This document shows positions 1 to 11,168 of a stretch of 64,000 bases of DNA, piece after piece. Under the pieces are notes generated by a model. The model saw only the letters and a program-made list of their open reading frames with translations, ran no database searches and had not been told where the DNA came from. The DNA comes from Mesodorylaimus sp. YZB2_4 (taxonomy: Eukaryota; Nematoda; Enoplea; Dorylaimida; Dorylaimidae). The stretch lies in the NCBI GenBank assembly GCA_030248295.1, contig JASANH010001446.1, forward strand, positions 620,001-684,000. Direction: 5' to 3'. The position numbers and the translations under genes were made by a program. Each line of letters opens with the position of its first letter. Positions within the stretch are counted from its first letter, which is position 1.

Positions 1-3000
1 GCAATGCACGAGAAAATGGATGAAGAAATGGGCAGTACGGTCGAGATCACATTGGGCGATCAGGATTTGACAAGAGGGCGTGGTGGACAAGATGACGATG
101 GCGAGCAAGAACGTAAAAGGCGACGGCGCGAAATCGCCATGAAACAGCGGCAACGCGCCATGGAACAAATGCAACGACTGCAAAAAGACTTTATGAAAAA
201 CAATCGAGCTTTATTGGAGAATGCTGGTGGCAGTGGGAAAAGTGGTACGACTGGCGGAAACAGTGGAGTGGATGACGAAGAGGAAACAGAAATGGAGATC
301 GGCCAGTTGGCGGCTGACGAAAGTTTCCCGGTATCTTTGGGGCCAGCGAGAAGCCAGTTGATCGAGCTGGGTACGAGGAAAGCGGCTTGCGTTTTGTGTC
401 AAGAGAGTCAAGAAGTGACATTCAACGGACGGGCAATCGTGTATGCGGCATTCGTGCAAACTTCAACTTTATTTTCTAAGCGTCGTGGAAAAATGATTGA
501 AAATCCGGAGCAGCATGATCCATTGTACGCACCGGCTGATCTTCATATTGGTGTTTTGACGTCGACGTGCGGTCACACTATGCACTCGGATTGTTGGCAG
601 CAGTAAGTGATGCTCGTGTTTTCACCATAGTCAAGGAAGGACTAAAAAGTTGTCTTTTAGTTTCTATGACAGCGTAGTGAGCAAGGAACAGCGGCGACCA
701 TTGCGGTGGCGTTTCAGTTCGTTTTTCGATGTGGATAATGGAGAGTATTTATGTCCGTTGTGCAAACGGTTGTCGAACACTGTGTTACCCGTTTTACCGC
801 CTCTAAAACGTTTGAACTTTGAAAGGTAAGCGCTATTTCTGGCCCCTCCATATATACCTTCAGAACAATGAACGATGTTATTTGTAGCAGCTCGCAGCAA
901 GCCCCTGATGTTCTTTACAAAGATTGGTTGTCCGGCTTGGAAACTGCGGTTGTGGCTACGTTGTCGAATGGCCGTGGTTCTCGTACGACGTCGACGTCAT
1001 CGGCGAGTGGACCCGCGGCCTGCCAGCCTCCAAGACCGGGCGGCCCTCACTCCTGGCGAGTGAGGAACAGTAATTCGGATTCATCAACGTCTTCGTCGTC
1101 GTCTTCGTTGGTCGAAGCCATGGACCTGCAGCCGCAGCCACCTGCTGCTGCCGATGAACCGAATCAAGCAACGGGAAGCGGTAAGGCAGAAATGGATTTA
1201 GTATGTTCGGGGCCTTAAATGTGCATCTCTTTGTAGATGTGGCTATTGTGGGAGTCGGAATGGGATCACTGGTCGACCTGCTACCAAATTATAACTCCGT
1301 GATCGCTGCTTTGACGCAAACGATGCCCACAACGGTCGTTGAACAGTTGTCGCGAGTGTGGCGACGCTTGAGCAGCTTCAACGAAAAGTAAGCCATGAAC
1401 AAAATTTGTTAGCCTTCAATGGTGCAATGAGCTTCTTTTTTCAGTGTACCAATGTCATCTTCGTATTTCGAAATGCTGCGGACATTCTCACAAGCTGTAT
1501 ACAGTGTAAGTTGAGGTTCATCTAATCGTAAGAGGCGCGGTGAAACGGAACTAAAACGATCCGATTTTTAGCATGGTCTTAAAGTAGCGCCGTTCCACGA
1601 CTCGCCTCGTGCCCCGGTGATGTCTTGGTTAACGACAGCATTTACGGTCCGTTGCATAGACTCTTGTTTGGCTTTCGACGAAAAACCATTGTTTGGAGCT
1701 TTCTCGGCTCGTCAGGTATGCATTGCTTTACTGCAAGATAATGAAATGATTGCACGCTTGGCTATATTTTAGCGTGATTGCTTGTACGCCATTGTACGAT
1801 ATGGCGCCGTTTGTAATCTGGTGTCGAAGCCGCCAGTTATTCGGAGGCATTTAATTCGATTGTTGCAGCCGTTCCTGGCCACAAGCACCGACGCAAAGAT
1901 AACGATTTTGGATATGGACTTGTTCACAACGGTGGTAAGAGACCTGAACTGGAAGGCAATAAGACAGTCTTTGACGTGTGAAAATGTCTTACGCAGTAGT
2001 CAGTAGTGCTACCTCTAATTGTGGGCACTGGACTTGTTATCTCGGGATTGGGGTTCGATTCTCACTAGGGCCTCGTGTTTTATTTTGTGCCTCAAGTACC
2101 TATTTCTTGACTACAGTTCTGCCAGCATAATCTGATGATGGCGAATTTCAGGTCCAATTGACGTACGCTATTGGCTGGCTTCACGCTGATGACGACGATG
2201 CGTGGACGATCCCTGTGGGCGGTGTCAATGAATACCATGTATTCCGATTGGTCTTTACCGCCTACTTGATGCAGCTTCTGTTGACTATGGACTACGATAA
2301 TCACCACACCACTGCGGAACGGATGGAGAACATGGACGATACGAGCGACGCTACGGCCGATGACGAGAACGCAGTGTCTTCTCTTCTGGAAACAATCTAC
2401 AAGACTATATTCGGCGACGAATCAGTCCCGGCTGCACTCGCCGCACGTTACTCGTACATCTGGCCAGGATTAATTTCCCGTGTAAAAATCGGACTTGTGC
2501 GAGGATTTCTAAGACCTGCCGCGTTGTTTTTCCACGCCTTGACTCACGTGCCGCCGCCAGAAGCGTTGAAGGATCCCAGTATCAACGAATTTGGGCCGCT
2601 ATGCCGATTCTTGGGTGTCCCAGTCGTACTTTCCGATGTAGTGACGAAGTTTTTGGATATGGAAAGCTTGTTGAGGTTTGATTTTTGCTAGTTTGCGTGA
2701 ATTCGATTTTTAAAACTTGGATTTCATTTTCAGTTGGTGTCGTCAACCTCGAGTGAAAGATGTGATCATGAAAGAAGAATTGACACGTCAGCCGTTGACA
2801 GTTAATCTTCTGGTCCAGCTGCCGTATGATTTCAGTGAGCTGATTAATAAGGCGGCAATGTTCAAGTGAGGCTGATAATAAGGATGTCCTGTACGGTCTT
2901 TCAACAGTGCGTGATTCATTTTTAGTTGTCCGTCGTTGAACAGTGACGAGTCCCGCTCGCCGACCATGTGCTTGGCGTGTGGCGCACTACTGTGTTCGCA

Positions 3001-3398
3001 AAGTTACTGTTGCCAAAAGACCTTGGGCGAGCAACAAGTGGGCGCGTGTACTTACCACGCCCACAACTGCACGGCGGGTACTGGCGTATTTCTAAAGTAA
3101 GCTTGTTGTAATCCTCGATCGTGTCAGATTTAAAGCTCGCATCCGTTTCAGGGTCCGTGATTGTCAAATAGTTCTCCAATATCAGCAACAACGAGGTTGC
3201 ATCATGCCGGCACCATACGTTGACGAATACGGCGAGACTGATCCCGGCTTCCGTCGTGGAAACCCGTTGCATTTGAATCGAGATTTGTATCGTCGCTTGC
3301 AATTATGTTGGCTGCAGCAGAATGTACCCGAGCAAATCGTGAACAAGATGGAAATGGCAGGAACGCAGTGGATGGCTCAAGAGTGGCAGCACTTGTAA
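1..3398 (+). CDS. UBR1/UBR2-type E3 ubiquitin-protein ligase (N-recognin), C-terminal part
   Basis: Partial gene, already open at base 1. Eleven exons: 1-602, 661-825, 864-1180, 1237-1387, 1445-1505, 1572-1715, 1773-1934, 2152-2675, 2734-2865, 2926-3096, 3152-3398; all phases close. Exon 1 holds a charged, coiled-coil-like stretch (RKRRRREIAMKQRQRAMEQM) followed by the atypical RING-H2: CVLCQES, then CGHTMHSDCWQ, completed in exon 2 by CPLCKRL. The last two exons carry the conserved C-terminal cap of UBR1/2, with a Cys/His cluster (MCLACGALLCSQSYCC, CTYHAHNC) and PYVDEYGETDPGFRRGNPL just before the end. These proteins recognise destabilising N-terminal residues and ubiquitinate the substrate in the cytosol or nucleus with an E2 such as UBE2A/B. 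The UBR box and ClpS-like domain must lie upstream of the window. Exon 3 is unusually Ser/Pro rich. Family assignment is sure; UBR1 versus UBR2 cannot be separated. Confidence 0.93.
1990..2095 (+). repeat. tRNA-like (SINE-type) fragment in UBR intron 7
   Basis: The 217-bp intron between 1934 and 2152 is the longest in this gene. It contains GGTTCGATTCT at 2052-2062, a near match to an RNA polymerase III B box. No convincing A box or clover-leaf is present, so this is at most a degraded tRNA-derived repeat. Confidence 0.25.
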
Positions 3399-3401
3399 GA
3401 A

Positions 3402-3407
3402 AATAAA
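3402..3407 (+). terminator. AATAAA polyadenylation signal of the UBR gene
   Basis: A perfect AATAAA starts 3 bp after the TAA stop at 3396-3398, so the 3' UTR must be very short. It is the first such hexamer after the gene. Confidence 0.5.
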
Positions 3408-3675
3408 GAGATGGTCAAACAATTTTTTAAGAAACAAAAGGTTTTTTGTAAGCTGTAGCTGAATACTAATATGGAGATTCATATGCGTGTAGGCAAGGGC
3501 GTAATTAATGATTTGAATGGGCAGGTGATAGATGCTTGTATTTAAAATAAAGTGTCCTGGGTGTGAATCTGGGTTCCCACAAAAGACTGTAAATTTGTAA
3601 GTTGCAATGAAATGATGCATAGGATGGTTATATGACTGAAAGATTAAGCGTTAAAGTAATGGGTAAAAGAAGGAT

Positions 3676-3870
3676 TTGCCCCGTTTCGGCGAGTGTCACT
3701 TTCTAGCCGGTTACCCGTTTCAGCCAGTGTCCCGTCCCGGCCAAAAAATTTCCAGTCCATCCAGTGTCCCGATTCGGCCAGGATCCTTTTTTGGCCAGGG
3801 TCCTCTTTCGGCCAGTCCCATTTCAGCCAGAATGCCGGTTCAGCCAGTCCCGTTTCGGCGAGCAAGGTGG
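3676..3870 (+). repeat. Minisatellite, left arm, ~17-bp unit
   Basis: Degenerate tandem units of the form CC(C/G)(G/A)TTTC(G/A)GCCAGTGT. One unit is expanded near 3740-3765 (run of A and a CCATCCAG variant). Same family as 4870-5035 but opposite orientation. Confidence 0.65.
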
Positions 3871-3879
3871 TTGCGACCC

Positions 3880-4333
3880 TGAGCTTACTTGATTGACGTG
3901 ATTGCTTCTTTGCAACCAGTCCAAAAACGTATTCAATGCTAGGAGCGGGAGGGCAAAGTCGCGATGCAGTTTCGAGCGCCAGCCTTCTGCATGATTCGTC
4001 GTCTTAGGTCCAGGTAGACCACGCCAGCGATCAACTTTCCGCCAGACATTATCGAAATGGTTCCAGGCTGGCTTATTGAAGCTACTAAAAAGCCAAGTGT
4101 TTTGAAGAAAAGGAAGCTTTGGCATCTGCGAAAATTGCAAATAATTAATGGGTTTTCCCTTACTTGAAAATATTGAATGAATTCGAGTAGTCGATCACGT
4201 GAGTGCGGCTCATTCAACAGCGGCATCGATTGCACCAAATGATTCCAAGCGACATGTGTTAAATCAGACGGAAGCAAAGCCATAGCTTTAACTGTGTGCA
4301 CCCATCGCTTTAAACCAGTGTTTTCGTTGTCTT
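3880..4333 (-). pseudogene. MULE-type transposase C-terminal remnant
   Basis: Minus-strand reading: WVHTVKAMALLPSDLTHVAW and RDRLLEFIQYFQ, then a GTAAGG...CAG intron, then NKPAWNHFDNVWRKVDRW and KTTNHAEGWRSKLH. In MULE (MuDR/Foldback) transposases the region after the catalytic core has an A-L-x-x-L/F-P helix, an aromatic W-N segment and a T-N-N/H-x-E-G-W-H-like motif; all three are recognisable here in order. The catalytic DDE core, zinc-binding domain and a proper start are absent within the element, so it cannot encode an active enzyme. It sits between the two inverted minisatellite arms, which is what links it to the element. Confidence 0.55.
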
Positions 4334-4869
4334 AAGTTACTTTCGAGCCGTGATTCTGGATCAATCGAGTTAGAGATTGCCCGAAATGAAATAAGCAGCC
4401 TAGAGGTTGGGTATTTTACACGTTTCTAACGGCCTGGTAGGATGCTAATTCAAAATCAAGTATAAAACTCATCAAGTATTATCTCATCGCCAAGTATGAT
4501 TCATCATTCAAAATCAAGTATAATTCTCATCGTTTTGCAACAGAACATCGATCCGATCTCTGATTGCCGCAAACATTCTTTCGCACGTATCTCTCCGCTT
4601 GTTCTCCAGCAGAGCGTGGCACAAAGCTATATCTGAGAAACATGAATGCAATTTGAACCCATGGTCACTTAGATTGGTAGCTTACATTCTCCAATTTTGA
4701 AACCGTGCAGCGAATAGAACTGGATATGCATTAGGGACTATCTCAAACGTCCCATCGTCAATTACATATTCTGACATTCCTAGAGTTCACAAATCAGTGT
4801 CCAAAGAAAATAGGAGGGTGTCTGCATCTTGATGCAACAAAAAGCATCCGTTTTCGAGAGGATCCTGCG

Positions 4870-5035
4870 CTCCTTGCAGCCTGGCCGTAAAGGGACGCTG
4901 ACCCTATCGGGACTGGCTGTAAAAGGAAACCGGCCGAAACGAGAGACTGGCCAAAAAGGGACGCTGGCCAAAAGGGGATTCTGGCCGCAACGGGTCGCTG
5001 GCCGCAACGGGACGCTGACTGAACGAAGATGGGAC
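4870..5035 (-). repeat. Minisatellite, right arm, ~17-bp unit
   Basis: About nine tandem units such as CTGGCCGCAACGGGACG, reverse-complementary to the array at 3676-3870. Unit length varies 15-18 bp. Confidence 0.65.
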
Positions 5036-5040
5036 CAAAA

Positions 5041-6015
5041 GAAGTATTCAGCAACAGAACGGTCACCAGGTTGGCCGGTTTAGCTCCTGAGGTAGCCAAA
5101 GTGAAAGGCGTGTAGTGTCTGTTGTCTGTGCCTACCCTTGCACCACTTGCACAGAGTTCACCGGTTACTGGTTATCACAGTGCCAAGCCGAACATTCTAG
5201 ATGATCGAAGAACGAAGGCCGAATGACATTTCGGTGATCTGCAAAGTGAACCAAAGTCGTCGCGTATGTATATAAGGGTGTGTTTCTAGTTATCTTGGTC
5301 AGTGTCGTGCCATCATCTTGCCATGTAAAGGAACGTATTAAAAAAGGCGCTAGTGCACCTCAAGTGACCCTATGATGAGTAGAGTGATCGCTAGTCAAAG
5401 CAATAGCAAGTACGTGGGTGTAGCTTCTTTTATGCAAGGCACTTTGTCATTTTACGTCTTTTGGAGACTGTTGAACTATAGATGTCGGCTACTATGAAGA
5501 ATGGATTCAACCGTCGAATCAGCTGTCCACCTGCATCATTTCTCTATTCGCCAGTAACTTACCGTAGTCTCCTGAGATATGTGTACCTACATATCTTAGG
5601 GAAGAGGGGTAGGTGCCGGATTCGAACCAAGCCGCCTGATTTCTCATTAGCAGAACATTCATGAAATAAAACTGGGAAAGGTAGTACATGTGGTTTGATG
5701 CGTCTTCGGAGCAGGCCAGTCCAGGCTGACAAAAGGTGATCGAGAAAGATCCTGCCTGGCTACTGGCTGGTCACGTGTACCCACGATTTTAGGGTTGACA
5801 AGTAGACCATCATAACTAGCCTCATTTATGTTACCAGCATGGGGAAGGTGGCTGCTCGAAAATGCTCACATCTGCAGCTCTTGTATGGTGGATATTTCAG
5901 GAGCTGTGTTGTGAAAAATGTTATTGTACCTGCAGGACAGGTCCCTCTTTCAATTAAACAATCTCCCACTTTAGGCTGGAATTTTGACGAATGTGCAGCT
6001 TCGCGAGACTTTCTT
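5041..6015. other. Intergenic, no gene recognised
   Basis: Short open frames only, none with family features or consistent splice phases. A TATATAAGG box at about 5270 followed by TCAGT could be a core promoter or an LTR fragment, but no transcription unit could be attached to it. Confidence 0.4.
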
Positions 6016-6017
6016 GC

Positions 6018-6992
6018 AGCAATGGGGCGCAACGAAATTCGGGATGTAGCCTGTTGCGCCATTCCCAATTGCGCTGTGTCCCATTTGCGCTGTTCCCAAT
6101 TACGACATAGCTGAATTGCGCCGTATCCCACATGCGCCTAGTTTTACCATAGGCAGTTGGTCTTTGTTATTAAAAAATTGGAACTTGTCTTTCAACAAAC
6201 TAGCAAAAAAGTGTAAACCAAAAACCCCTGATGCAACTGAAACTAGAAAGACTTTAAACTTGCCAGGTTGTAGGAAACCCCTTAAATGCATTGATATGCA
6301 TCGATTTCACTGTTATCAAATTTGTTTTGCAACGTCAAAAGACGCTTACTTCTGTCCGCAATAACATCCTGATTGAACTAATCGTAAGAGTCAGCTTGAA
6401 CTAAGGCCTAAGGGTCAAAATTTTGAATTGGAAAGCCCGAGCCGGCCCTGAGAGAAGCCCTGTCCGTGATAATCGATAAAAGTCCGATCTGACGTGCAAC
6501 AATCAAGCCAGTCGAGATGGTTCGGCATTCGCCCCCCGCCATATTGCTTGGGAGGCTGGACTCGTCCTGGGTTCAATTCCCACTGAGAGGAGCTCAGTTT
6601 CCGACCAAGCTAGCCTGTAGATAAACTGACCTTGCGCGCCAGGCCGTGGGTGACTCAACCAGTCGAGGTGCTCCAAATGGAGAGATGGAAGCCAAACGAG
6701 GGGACAGTCTCATTGTCAGTTATAGAACACCGACAGGGGTCAAAGCCCACCCGCAATCATCCGAAGAAGTCGGTGTCGGGTCCAGGCTGCCCTCGCTTCG
6801 CTGATATCAGGTTTATCACGTGTTAATCCAGTTTGAAACGGGCTCGCCGAAATGACGCTAATGGAAATAGCGCAAGTGCAAACGGCGCATCTGAGGCACA
6901 GCGCAAGTGATAACGGCGGAACTGGGTGACGGCACAGTCGGGGAATGGCGCAAATGGGAAAAGCGCGACTAGGACCGGCGCAATTGGCCTAC
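6018..6992. mobile_element. Second foldback-like element with inverted tandem-repeat arms
   Basis: The left arm (about 6020-6135) repeats a ~15-17-bp unit of the type TTGCGC(C/T)(A/G)TTCCCAAT. The right arm (about 6838-6990) repeats the reverse complement (AATGGCGCAAATGGGAAAA, GGCGCAATTGG). The core has no transposase but carries a SINE copy at 6508-6803. The architecture matches 3676-5040 with a different repeat unit, so this is probably a non-autonomous relative. Boundaries are approximate. Confidence 0.45.
6508..6803 (+). repeat. tRNA-derived SINE, copy A
   Basis: Shares long stretches with 23405-23828 and the reverse of 59765-60240: TTCGGCATTCG, GGACTCGTCC(C/T)GGGTT, ACCTTGCGCGCCAGGCCGTG, AGGTGCTCC, GAAGCCAAACGAG, AACACCGACAGGG. 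The tRNA-like head has a B box variant (GGTTCAATTCC). The 3' part seen in the other copies after about 6800 is missing. Confidence 0.7.
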
Positions 6993-8015
6993 ACCCCCGA
7001 AATTCAGACACAGGAGTTTTGCGTGCCTGGCGCTTTTGACCCGATGCATGGAATTTATAACCTGCTTTCTTTGAGAATATGCACGCTCCCACGTTGCCGC
7101 ATAGGCCGCGTGTACATTTCCAAAGAAAAGAGATGCTTCTAAACATTAGTAGCTCTCTTAAAAAAGTAAAGATGAATTTGATGACTCATCCAAAGGACGG
7201 GAATTTGGGTCTGAGCTGGAGTTTGGTGAGCACTGGTGTTCTCCTGCTGCAGATGCTTTCCACATATCCTCAAATTATCCAGCAGTTAGCCGAAGCAGAA
7301 TAGGGCAAGGAGCCTAGGTAACACATGCTCGGAATGTTGAACACAGAAGTGTATAGTGGAAGAATAATATTTCAGTTTACATGCAGGGAAACTTTTTTCT
7401 CTCGTTCAGTCCCTGTTGGGGCATATTCTAAAAACAGTGTTCAGAGTTTTAGCTCTTTGTCGTGAGCCAGTGAGGCGTGAGGTCCTGTCGTCTGTCAGGT
7501 TGCCTAAGAACTGAGCTATGTAACTTTAGGCAAAAAAATTGTAATGACAACTAAATACAGTATTTGAAGCCGATTAATTTAATTATAACTGCTCATGAGA
7601 GTTGGCTCCATCTTATGATTTATACATGAGGAAATGATCTATTTCTCGCGTGTATACGCGTGGATCTGTCGATGTGTCCACGCTAGCCTTTGCTCACACT
7701 GCTTTTTGATTTGGAGCACCCGCATTGTCTTTCTGTTGCCTCGTGTCGGTGGGGAGTCGATAGGACAGGATAATCTTATTTTCCTGATCTACTGTATGTA
7801 TATTACCTTGTGTAGTGGATGCATGTGCAAAAGCTGCTTCAGCTTTAGGCAGATTACAACGAGCCGCCTGTGCCAGAAGACTGCACTTTCAGTTACTTGA
7901 ATCTTCCCTGATCAGTATTATCACACTACTGTAATCCCAAGGCGACCGGGAATATTGGACTGCATAAAAGTAGTAGGGACGAGAGAAAACAAAGAGCAGC
8001 AGAAATCGACCATAA
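6993..8015. other. Intergenic, no gene recognised
   Basis: AT-rich spacer between the repeat island and the convergent minus-strand gene ending at 8016. I see no exon with recognisable content. Confidence 0.4.
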
Positions 8016-9284
8016 TCACAGCCAAATCACGCCATTTGTGCCTTCACTTCCTTCCCATGGAACGCCCTCCGAAATATCGCTTCCAACCGATTTCTTTAAA
8101 GATGGCATAGCCTTGCTTAATATCAGCTTGAAGGCACACTCGCTTGCGGCTTGCTTGAGCGATGATGGCGCGATCCATCGACGTACAACGCCTTCATAAT
8201 CCGTGATACCGAGCACGCAGTTTCCACTCGGATGAGGAGCCACCCGTCCAATGAGTCGAAGTGGTGGAACGGCAGTCGTCCCCCACTCTTGCGGTAGAGA
8301 AAGAGCATCGAACGTTTTCAAAGCATGCAGATAGCTCGCCCCCAGCTGCGTTCGCCGAAATGAATCCAGCCATTTAGTCAACGTTTCTAAGCACCAAGTC
8401 CTCGCGTAGCTGAATGAAACGCATAAATGAGCGTCAGAATCGTCCAAACTCGATTCGTCGCAAAGTGCCAGCACGAACTCGTGTCCAGTATGGAGAGTGT
8501 ACCGATACCATCGGCTGCCAGTTGGTATTGATATCGTGTCCCAGGATGTTGGCTGAGTGGGCACGCCGCTTTTCGTGCTAAGCGGGAAATCGTACTTGCA
8601 GTCGATAAAGTTCGTGTGCCATCCTTCTTCAGACTCGATCTCAGCGTGATAATAGACGATATGAAGTTGAGGCAGTGGTAACTTTAGAAAGTATGCGCAG
8701 AAAACGTGCGAAAATCGATTAGGCGATTCGACATAATACTCTGACGCTTTTCCAATGTACGAATCGCACAGGACGATGCAAAATTCTCGAACCTGACTCT
8801 CGTCTAAATCGGCAACACGTCGAAAAGTACTCATGATCGTGCGCGGGGTTACGTAGGCCGTGAAACAGAAGTCCCATTCCTCGGGGCTGAACTCGACATT
8901 GCACAAAATCTTTTCGCCAGCTCGAAGCGGTTGGTATCGGCGGACACTGAACAGCTTGCGACCATTTGGGAGAGGATGCTTGAAATGTAAGGTGATGCTG
9001 GAATCCGAAGACGTTACTGGCTTCTTCTGACCTTCGATATCAATAAACTGGGGACACACTGCACAATATTCGATCAGCGGATCCATATCCTTCGTGAAGC
9101 CAGCCATCGACGGTATAACCAATCGCCAACCATTGAGCGTCGCTCCAGTCTTTATCACCCGCTCGTAGTCAGTCATCGGCTTCTTTGATCGATTCCTCCA
9201 AATGCTATGAACTAATGTACCGAGCTGGATCGCGGCTGCCATCGAAAGCGGAGCGAGCGCCCACCAATTCACGATCTCCGACAT
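8016..9284 (-). CDS. Unknown intronless protein with N-terminal membrane anchor (422 aa)
   Basis: One long open frame of 422 codons, unlike the intron-rich neighbours. Residues 8-29 (ALAPLSMAAAIQLGTLVHSI) form one hydrophobic segment followed by a basic RNRSKK stretch, which suggests a short lumenal or extracellular N-terminus and a large soluble part facing the cytosol. The rest is a mixed alpha/beta-looking sequence with many aromatic residues and eleven or so scattered cysteines, and no motif I can name. The frame has no internal repeats and is free of the low complexity seen in spurious frames, so it is very likely coding. It could be a retrocopy or a lineage-specific family member. No function is proposed. 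Confidence 0.7.
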   Translation of the reverse strand: MSEIVNWWALAPLSMAAAIQLGTLVHSIWRNRSKKPMTDYERVIKTGATLNGWRLVIPSMAGFTKDMDPLIEYCAVCPQFIDIEGQKKPVTSSDSSITLHFKHPLPNGRKLFSVRRYQPLRAGEKILCNVEFSPEEWDFCFTAYVTPRTIMSTFRRVADLDESQVREFCIVLCDSYIGKASEYYVESPNRFSHVFCAYFLKLPLPQLHIVYYHAEIESEEGWHTNFIDCKYDFPLSTKSGVPTQPTSWDTISIPTGSRWYRYTLHTGHEFVLALCDESSLDDSDAHLCVSFSYARTWCLETLTKWLDSFRRTQLGASYLHALKTFDALSLPQEWGTTAVPPLRLIGRVAPHPSGNCVLGITDYEGVVRRWIAPSSLKQAASECAFKLILSKAMPSLKKSVGSDISEGVPWEGSEGTNGVIWL

Positions 9285-10155
9285 AGCGAGAAAGGATCAG
9301 AAAGGACCAGTCTGGAGGGTCCAAGTCAGTGCACTGCACAAAACATGCGTGAACATGGATCAAAGTGTATCCATGTGCGTGAACCTGTTTCTGGAAGACA
9401 GTGTGAAGTATGGATACTGTGCACTATGCGCCATGTGAGTATAACAACACTTGGTCCAACTAACAAAATACAGTACTATCCGAGTACACGGTCTACCTAT
9501 ACCGTATGCGGCGCCTCTGGCTCTAGCCCTAGCAAGCAAGCACGGCTTCACTGTCACTATCGGCACTACAATAGTGATATGTACCGCGCGAGAAAGCTGA
9601 ATCCGTACAGAAGCGCACACTACACGTGGTATGTACGCGGGAGATACCAACTCTACTGACACTTTATATCGAAGGCCGATGCCTACATCCTGAGCACTTG
9701 TAAGTAATAGTCCATAGACAGAAAACTTCTGTATTGTAACTGCAGCCCTGTATCAATTTCTACTCACAAACTGGTATGTAGTTTTGTCAGCCTTGCATTT
9801 CCCAATGCAAAAACTTTGAGTCCGGTTACTCTATTCTGGCAAAATACAAAGTTATTTCAGATATGGCCTGGTGTCGTTTTTGCTGGCTGACCTCATTATG
9901 AAGACACCAGCAGGAAACATCCGTGTCCGTTTTCGGATGAACCGGAGACGCAAGAGTTAGTTTCGCATCAAACGTATTAAATCTGCGTTGTTAGTCAACT
10001 CGCTCGAGTCAACCATTCTTTGTTCCAATACCCTCTGTTCCGGATACGGACACGGAACCGCTGTGTTCTTATTCGGCACCCAAATGCGAGCGGGTTCATA
10101 AGTCGACTACTCAAACGAAAGTCAGGCCCAGTGTTCTGCATTGTATCTAAGAACA
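9285..10155. other. Upstream/intergenic region of the 8016-9284 gene
   Basis: Contains the upstream region of the minus-strand gene. Long open frames on both strands at 9345-9662 overlap each other antisense and have no family features, so I treat them as chance. Confidence 0.35.
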
Positions 10156-10392
10156 ATGCTTTGGTTCGTTTTATGGTGGTTCACTACATTGGTACTAAAA
10201 TTAGATCCACGTCGAGCTATACGTGCTCGACAAGATATCAAAGATCCAAAAAGGATTGCCTCGTGTCCTGATGGTCATAGCGATTCAATTGAAAGCAACA
10301 GCGATGAAACATTGCCGTTGTATGACCAGACATACGAATACGAACAGCCGATCGAATTTTCGACTTCGCCAGTTTTTATTATGATAATTTGA
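10156..10392 (+). CDS. Possible small membrane protein (78 aa)
   Basis: ATG at 10156 opens a frame with an N-terminal hydrophobic helix (MLWFVLWWFTTLVL), a basic region (RRAIRARQDIKDPKR) and an acidic, Tyr-rich tail (LPLYDQTYEYEQP). This positive-inside arrangement and the sorting-signal-like tyrosines resemble a small single-pass protein. There is no homology I recognise and it may be a chance frame or a single exon. Confidence 0.25.
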   Translation: MLWFVLWWFTTLVLKLDPRRAIRARQDIKDPKRIASCPDGHSDSIESNSDETLPLYDQTYEYEQPIEFSTSPVFIMII

Positions 10393-10744
10393 AGGCGATA
10401 CTGACAATGAGTTCTTCGTCAAGACGGCTACGCTCGGTTGCATAGTATGTGGCAATAGATCACAAACGCGTGCATTACGGCTGCAGTGTCTGCAGACTGT
10501 GTGAATGGTTGAACGGCTGGACGGAGGTCAGCGAGGCGACCCCAGGCCCTTTTGGTGGCCCTTAAAAATTGGGATTAGTTGCAATGATGGAGTGAAAGCG
10601 CTTTATGAATGCTGTAAATATGACATTTGCGCAAGTGCGAATTATGGAACACGATTCCCACTCGGGCACGACACCATATACGCCGTGGATTAAACGAACA
10701 GGTAAATGGAGTGAACACATTTGTGCTCCTGAAGAATCAGACGA

Positions 10745-10831
10745 GCGGTGGTTGGTCGCCTCACGGCCTTGCTTATCATGCCGTGACTCCTAGCCAGCTA
10801 CAAGCAAACCGGGTTGGAACTTGTTCGCGTG
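10745..10831 (+). repeat. SINE 3' fragment, copy D
   Basis: GGTCGCCTCACGGCCTTGCT, TATCATGCCGTGACT and AGCAAACCGGGTTG match the tail of the SINE at 59765-60240 read on the minus strand (GGTCACCTCACGGCCTCGCT ... GCAAAACGGGTTG). No head is preserved. Confidence 0.55.
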
Positions 10832-11168
10832 GCAAGCAGTGCATCGTAGCAAAATAAGTTTGTCCTCCATTTTTGAGGCGATAGATCTCTTATTTGAGCC
10901 GCTGACTCATCTTCCGCTTGGGCCAGAAATTCAGGATGGCGTGATGGCAATTGTAGAAAGATGGGATTATGACACAAGACTTGCTCTGCCTAGGGAGGTT
11001 CTGATGCCGTTTGCCTAGAATGCACCCGGGTGCACGGCTTAATACTGACAGAAGAGCTACCCAAGCAGGGTGAGCAATAGAAATAAATGCAAAACAATAA
11101 AAATTATGTAGCATGGCGATAAAGTAAAATAGTAAAATCAGATTTTTGTCGCAGTAATTCGAAGGATG

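Larger units (their letters stand above)
3676..5040. mobile_element. Foldback-like MULE transposon with inverted tandem-repeat arms
   Basis: The left arm (about 3676-3870) is an array of roughly ten ~17-bp units resembling CCGTTTCGGCCAGTGTC. The right arm (about 4870-5035) is about nine units of the same motif in reverse complement (GGGACGCTGGCCGCAACGG). Between the arms, on the minus strand, lies a fragment with the hallmarks of a MULE transposase C-terminus. Inverted terminal arms built of short tandem repeats are the defining structure of foldback elements, and FB-NOF of Drosophila is a known MULE relative. I could not define exact ends or a target-site duplication. The arms are diverged, so the copy looks old. 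Confidence 0.55.

Noticed and set aside
5102-5340. Possible solo LTR with TATATAAGG promoter and TCAGT start
   Set aside because: No second copy in the window, no matching end or target duplication, and no internal retroelement sequence.
9345-9662. Opposed long frames on both strands
   Set aside because: They overlap antisense, carry no recognisable motif and have no splice or promoter context.
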